A DNA stretch of 45,732 nucleotides from Pseudomonadota bacterium (lineage in GTDB: Bacteria; Pseudomonadota; Alphaproteobacteria; Micropepsales; Micropepsaceae). The notes under the pieces are model-generated. The model was not told where the DNA came from. It searched no databases and was given only the letters and a program-made list of their open reading frames with translations. How positions within the stretch are numbered: the stretch's first letter is position 1; every line of letters starts with the position of its first letter. The stretch covers positions 1-45,732 of the forward strand of contig JAKBAU010000004.1 of assembly GCA_021808875.1 (NCBI GenBank), given 5' to 3'. The translations under genes were made by a program, and so were the position numbers. Positions 40,943 to 45,732 of this stretch are shown piece by piece.

Positions 40943-41998
40943 TTACACTACCGGCTCCATGAAACGGGCCATGTCCTGCGCCGCGATCTGCGCCTGACAT
41001 GCGGTACGCAGCGCATCCACCCCGAGCAGCCGAAGATCTTCGTTGAAATCGCCAAGCTGCGGCGACAGCACGATCGCCTCGATCCCGGCTGCGCGTGCCC
41101 GGTCCTCCAGTTTTATCGTGGCGCCGTCGCCGGCAGGATCATCGTCGCGGGCGATATAGAGCCTACGCAGCGTCGCCGGGAACAGGATGGCGGTGAGATG
41201 TGCCGCCGAGAGTGCAGCAACCATCGGCATGGTAGGCCAGACACATCGCAGCGACAGCATGGTCTCGATGCCCTCGCCTGCTGCCATCACATCTTCCACC
41301 GTACCGAACCGGACAGCATTGCCGAGCAGGTCGCCCATTGCCCGGCGCGGCGTTTCCACAGGCGCCTTGCCAAGCGTCGCCTCGCTGAAGCCACCCCGGT
41401 CAAGCCAGGTGCGATGCACGCCGGTCAGCTTCCCCGTGAGGTCGGTAACAGCGGCAATCATCGCAGGCCAGGTCTTGCTCGGGCCTGCATCATCCGGCCG
41501 GTAGTAGCAACGCGGGTGAAAACGCAGGCTTTCGGCCCCGCCCAACGCAGTAATCCCGCGATGGCGCAGATACGACTCGGCAAGCGTGCCCTCTATAGGC
41601 CGCGACATGGCAAAAAGCCGCTGCGCCGCACCTCGAGTGCCTGACGGCGTTCCTGATTTCCGCGATCGCACACGCACATGCTCCGGGTCAGGCCGCGGCA
41701 AACTCAGAAAGGCGCGCGCCTCATCAGCCACCGCCCGAATATCGTCGAAGCCACAGCTTGCACGGATGACGTCGAGCAGATCGCCATGTTCGCCCGTTGC
41801 TGCGTCGGTAAATTTGCCGGCTGGCCTGTTGGCAGACGGTATGAGCCGCACATACATGGAGCTGCCGGGCGAATTATGAATGTCACCCACGAACCAATAG
41901 CTCCCTTTACGCCGGCCAGCGGAAAGGTAGCGGCGGCAGACCGCCTCGGCATCAAGCGCGAGGCGGCCCGCCAGTTCGGAAAAATCATGGTGCGCCAT
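40943..41998 (-). CDS. Toprim-domain protein (primase-like)
   Basis: 351 residues from the ATG at 41998 (a GTG precedes it; TGATG overlap with the upstream helicase stop). The N-terminal region (GSYWFVGDIHNSPGSSMYVR ... DLLDVIRASCGF) and ESYLRHRGITALGGAESLRF are typical of plasmid and phage Toprim proteins. The Toprim acids are seen in AAGEGIETMLSL and YIARDDDPAGDGATI. They usually act in DNA priming or strand cleavage. No zinc finger is seen at the start, so this is not a complete DnaG. Co-transcribed with the strawberry-notch-like helicase. Confidence 0.88.
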   Translation of the reverse strand: MAHHDFSELAGRLALDAEAVCRRYLSAGRRKGSYWFVGDIHNSPGSSMYVRLIPSANRPAGKFTDAATGEHGDLLDVIRASCGFDDIRAVADEARAFLSLPRPDPEHVRVRSRKSGTPSGTRGAAQRLFAMSRPIEGTLAESYLRHRGITALGGAESLRFHPRCYYRPDDAGPSKTWPAMIAAVTDLTGKLTGVHRTWLDRGGFSEATLGKAPVETPRRAMGDLLGNAVRFGTVEDVMAAGEGIETMLSLRCVWPTMPMVAALSAAHLTAILFPATLRRLYIARDDDPAGDGATIKLEDRARAAGIEAIVLSPQLGDFNEDLRLLGVDALRTACQAQIAAQDMARFMEPVV

Positions 41999-44900
41999 CA
42001 CGTGGCCTCCCTCTCACCAATCCGCTCAATCGGAAAGCGCCCCAGCAGCTTGGCCAGTACGCCCGTACCATCCGCATCGGTCGGCACGAACATGCGCAGC
42101 TTCCAAGAGATAATCTCGCTGAAAAGACCAAGGGCGCGCAATTGCTCCCGCATGACATCTGTGAAACCCGACAACTCGATGCGATAGGTGCCCATCACAC
42201 GAACACGGCGCAGCTGCATCCCCTCGGCGAGATCAATAATAGTCCGCCCCTCCAGAAGCCTCCCGCGGGCAGAATCCGGACTCAGGGCGCCAACTCCGGA
42301 TTGCACGGCATCCGCCGCCCAGGCCGGCGAAACCCGCCGGCCGATGACGCGTTCGCCATCGTCGGTCTGGAGCCGGTAGACGCGGGTGGATTCATTCGGC
42401 AGCCGCTTCCAGATCGGCAACAGCAGACCCACAACGATGTAGAGCGTGCTGTCGGCAAACTCTGGCACCTCGGCGACCTCGCGGCTCCATACGGCAGCGA
42501 ACGTTTCGCGGTCCGCCTCCTGCCAATGGCTTTCGCCCATCATTTTCAGCGAGGCATGTTGGTACTCCATGGGCCGGACGAGCCGCACACGGCGCTCGAT
42601 CTCACCGTCATCGAGCATCATGCTCGGTGCGGCAACCTGAACAGCCGCCCTCCCCGATCGGTCATTGACCAAGAGCCGTGCAGCTGGATCGATGAGGTAT
42701 CCGAGCGCCTGGTCCAACGTCACTGGCCGGTTACGCCGGCGCTCGGTGATGGTGAGCAGCCGGGTCTCCGCACCAGTTGCCGGGTGGGTATAGATCGTGC
42801 TGCGATCGGTGACGATGAAACTCTCGGCCGTCAGTGTTTCCAACCCGGCATCATAGGTACCACTGGCAATGGCGCCCTCAATCTTGGCGTTGAGGAGCTG
42901 CTCAAAGACCGTGAACAGGACACCCTGCAGATCGATGGTCAACGCAAGCAGCCGGTTCAGGAAGGTGGTGATTGGCGGCAGATCATCCTTGATGCCGTTC
43001 TCATCCGTCAGCTTCAGGCCCGTGGACTGTTCGAACATCTGCAAAGAACACCCCTCGACCTTACCGCGCGCCAGCAGAAGGTAGAGCTGCCGGAGCGCAT
43101 CACGGGCGTAATGGGACTCGAGGTTATCCTCCGGCCTGAACAGGCCCTGACCGCCGGTCTGGCGCTGACCACGCGTAATGGCGCCAAGTGTGTCGAGACG
43201 GCGGGCGATGGTGGAGAGGAAGCGCTTTTCCGCCTTCACATCTGTGGCAATGGGCCGGAACAAGGGCGGCTGCGCCTGATTCGTCCGGTTGGTGCGGCCG
43301 AGACCCTGGATGGCAGCATCCGCCTTCCAGCCTGGTTCCAGCAGGTAATGCACACGCAGCCTGCGGTTCCGCGCCGAGAGCTCGGCATGATAGCTCCGGC
43401 CAGTGCCACCGGCATCCGAGAATACGAGGATGCGCTTCTGATCGTCCATGAAAGCCGAGGTCTCGGCAAGATTGGCCGCGGCCGCCCGGCTTTCAACCAC
43501 AAGCCTATCCCCTTTGCGTACGATACGGCGCGAACGGCCCGTCACTTCGGCAACGACATCCGTGCCAAAGCGCTGCACGAGCTGGTCGAGCGCGCCGGGC
43601 ACCGGCGGCAAGCTCGCCAGCTTCTCGATCAGCTCGTCGCGCCGCGCCATGGCCTCGCGGCTTTCCACCGGCTGCCCGTCGCGAAAGGCAGGCCTGGAAG
43701 AAAGATTCCCCTCGCTGTCGGTGAAAGGCTCGTAAAGCTGCACCGGGAAGGAATGGGCCAGATAATCCAGCACATATTCGCGCGGGGTGATGTCCACGCG
43801 CACGTCGTTCCATTCCTCGGTCGGGATTTCCGCGAGACGCCGCTCCATCAGCGCTTCGCCGGTCGAGACAATCTGTACCACGGCAGCATGCCCATCGACG
43901 AGATCGCGGTCGATCGAACGGATCAGGGTCGGCGTCTTCATGCTGGTGAGGAGATGGCCGAAGAAGCGCTGTTTGGCGCTCTCGAAGGCCGAGCGTGCCG
44001 CAGATTTCGCGCGGGCATTCAGCGTGCCACTTGCGCTGGTGATATTGGCCGCCTCCATGGCCGCATCGAGATGGTTGTGGATAATGCTGAAGGCGCCGGC
44101 ATAGGAATCGTAGATGCGCCGCTGCTCATCCGTCAGCTGATGCTCGACCAGCTCGTACTCGACGCCATCATAGGACAATGAACGCGCCATGTAGAGGCCA
44201 AGTGAGCGCAGATCGCGCGCCAGCACCTCCATCGCGGCAACGCCGCCATTCTCGACCGCCTCGACGAATTCGGCGCGTGTCGCGAACGGAAAATCCTCGC
44301 CGCCCCAAAGGCCGAGACGTTGGGCATAAGCGAGGTTATGGACCGTGGTGGCGCCGGTTGCCGAGACATAGACCACACGCGCGTTCGGCAGCGCATGCTG
44401 CAGGCGGAGGCCCGCCCTACCCTGCTGCGACGGCGCGACATCGCCACGCTCACCCTTGCCGCCAGCGGCATTCTGCATGGCATGGCTCTCGTCGAAGATG
44501 ATCACCCCATCGAAATCAGAACCGAGCCACTCGACGATCTGCCTGACGCGCGACAGCTTCTCGCCGCGGTCGTCGGACCGCAATGTCGCATAAGTTGAGA
44601 ACAAGATGCCCTCGGAGAGCTGGATCTCCTTGCCCTGCGCAAAGCGCGAGAGCGGTGTGACAAGCAGCCGCTCCATCCCCAGCGCCGACCAGTCGCGCTG
44701 CGCATCCTCGAGCAGCTTGTCGGATTTGCTGATCCACACCGCCTTGCGCCGGCCCTTCATCCAGTTGTCGAGAATGATGCCCGCGGACTGTCTGCCTTTA
44801 CCCGCGCCCGTGCCGTCACCCAACATGAAACCCCGGCGGAAGCGAACAGCGTTCGGCTCATCGTCGCGCGCAGCGCTGACAACATCGAATGTCTCATCCA

Positions 44901-45591
44901 CTGTCCAATTCCCGGTGAGGTAATCGCTGTGCGCCTCGCCGGCATAAATCACCGTTTCAAGTTGGGCGTCAGATAGCAGGGCATCGGTGATGAGATTTGC
45001 AGGTAAGCGCGGCCGATAGCTCGGCTTCGGTGGGGCGACAGACGCCATGGCTGTGGATTGCACCAACTTGGTCGGGTGCGCCTGCGCGCCCGGGATACGG
45101 ATCGATTGCAGCCGATATTCCTCATAGATTCCGTCGCTGAGATGCGCACCATCAGGTGAGGTCCAATCGATCGTCTCATAAGCGAGATCGATCGCTTCTG
45201 GATCGGCAATGCTCGGCTTGGAGGTTCGTACACCGGCACGCGCGAGATAACCCCGCACAGTACGGGGCGCAGCCACGGCCGGCACCAAGGAAGCAGTTGC
45301 GGACGCAGCCGTCATTCGTGGCGGCACCTGTCCGGCGATCCAGCCGAGCAATGTGGCAACGTCAGGTGCAATGCCCGGCGACACGGGGAAGCTGGACGGG
45401 TCATCCGCCGGCACCTTGTCAATAACGGTCAGCCGCGTCTCAACATTCGTGCCATGCTTGGCATAGACGGCACCGCCGATTGCGGCGGTGAACACGACCC
45501 TCCCGCGCTCTTGCAAACGAACGAAGGAGTCGCGCCAGGCCGGCGCCTCCGGCGCAAAATTCGCCCCCGAAATCGCCACCAGGCGCCCGCC
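41998..45591 (-). pseudogene. Strawberry-notch-like helicase, 5' end cut by an IS110-family element
   Basis: 1197 codons survive. The first (GGRLVAISGANFAPEAPAWR DSFVRLQERGRVVF) are the end of the N-terminal methyltransferase domain normally present in this family of about 1,400 residues. The start and the SAM-binding part are missing. The helicase is complete: LGDGTGAGKGRQSAGIILDN (nucleotide site), FDGVIIFDESHAMQ (Walker B), and the C-terminal ILVFSDAGGTGRSYHAEL / AAIQGLGRTNRTNQAQPPLF. Family genes sit on alphaproteobacterial plasmids with Toprim and DUF2493 partners, as here. The frame runs on through IS sequence to 45717, so a chimeric product could still be made. Confidence 0.85.
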
Positions 45592-45732
45592 TGTTGATTT
45601 GCGCTGAGAACTGTTGGGGTGGAACGGCCCGCGGCATCGGATGTGCCATAATGAGGTTGTTCGAAGACCATCATGAAAGGGCCGTCCCATGGAATTTAAG
45701 CGCATATCGATCGACACGTCGAAGCATATTTT
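45592..45732 (+). mobile_element. IS110-family insertion sequence, left part
   Basis: Protein-family similarity to the interrupted helicase stops at about 45591. The next 97 bp are non-coding and lead to a transposase start at 45689. The element continues past the window edge. The left non-coding part is short (under 100 bp), which would fit the IS1111 subgroup better than IS110 proper. The exact end cannot be fixed without the other side of the insertion. Confidence 0.7.
45689..45732 (+). CDS. IS110-family transposase, first 14 codons
   Basis: ATG at 45689 opens MEFKRISIDTSKHIF, the characteristic start of DEDD transposases of the IS110/IS1111 family (xxGIDxSKxxF, the Asp being the first catalytic acid). 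Only 44 nt are inside the window. These recombinases work with a short non-coding bridge or seek RNA made by the element. Confidence 0.75.
   Translation, partial: MEFKRISIDTSKHI

Noticed and set aside
42142..44181. 679-codon plus-strand open frame opposite the strawberry-notch-like helicase
   Set aside because: It is the antisense shadow of a high-GC conserved gene; the helicase motifs are on the minus strand and the plus frame shows no family signature.
1..45732. CRISPR arrays, rRNA or tRNA genes
   Set aside because: No regularly spaced direct-repeat array of CRISPR type and no tRNA or rRNA-like stretch was noticed; the only periodic repeats are the 24-bp set near 21 kb and the pair at 146-180.

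Overview
The window reads as part of a conjugative plasmid or integrative conjugative element of a GC-rich alphaproteobacterium. An acetic-acid-bacterium-type host (Acetobacteraceae/Rhodospirillales) is my inference; no rRNA or tRNA is present to test it. Supporting signs are an alphaproteobacterial LexA box (GAAC-N7-GAAC), an imuA-imuB-dnaE2 mutasome, and a plasmid housekeeping set typical of this class (MobF relaxase, VirB/VirD4 secretion system, DUF736, DUF2493, Toprim protein, strawberry-notch-like helicase). No replication initiator was recognised.

Layout. 1-4.4 kb: a decayed ISNCY-type transposase start, a histone-H1-like basic protein, a 50-residue coiled-coil protein, panC, a TetR regulator, a WGR-domain protein and an unknown protein. 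4.7-16.8 kb: a virB1-B11/virD4 operon with overlapping or tightly spaced genes, including an EexN-like entry-exclusion candidate between virB5 and virB6. 16.8-20.9 kb, opposite strand: a large MobF relaxase-helicase and a small upstream partner. 20.9-21.1 kb: a non-coding divergent region with three 18-bp repeats at exact 24-bp period and an inverted repeat, the best oriT/partition candidate. 21.1-23.1 kb: a TraK/TraL/TraM-like trio (wHTH-like protein, ParA-like ATPase, membrane protein). 23.2-25.0 kb: a broken SIR2-like fragment and an AbiE toxin-antitoxin pair with a clear promoter/operator. 25.1-33.5 kb: a DNA-damage island made of SRAP protein and UvrD-like helicase on one strand and imuA-imuB-dnaE2 on the other, with a LexA box between. 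33.8-34.7 kb: DUF736, a structured leader element and a broken second DUF736 tail. 34.8-37.8 kb: two tandem alpha/beta hydrolases with a cysteine in the nucleophile position, divergent from a LysR regulator. 37.9-39.6 kb: ParDE, an antitoxin-like small protein and a membrane-anchored NERD-domain protein. 39.7-45.6 kb: DUF2493, a second copy of the structured leader element, a Toprim protein and a strawberry-notch-like helicase whose 5' end is cut by an IS110-family element running off the right edge.

How it works together: the virB/virD4 operon and relaxase form one transfer machine, and the trio beside the repeats probably dresses oriT or helps segregation. The AbiE and ParDE modules probably stabilise the element. 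The LexA-controlled mutasome, SRAP protein and helicase give the host a damage-tolerance package.

The most interesting undescribed signal is a pair of about 150-nt elements at 34197-34344 and 40681-40832. They share short sequence blocks at nearly identical spacing. Their outer stems differ in sequence but each is self-complementary, and both lie about 55 nt upstream of a plasmid gene start. This looks like a structured leader RNA or a single-strand DNA promoter.
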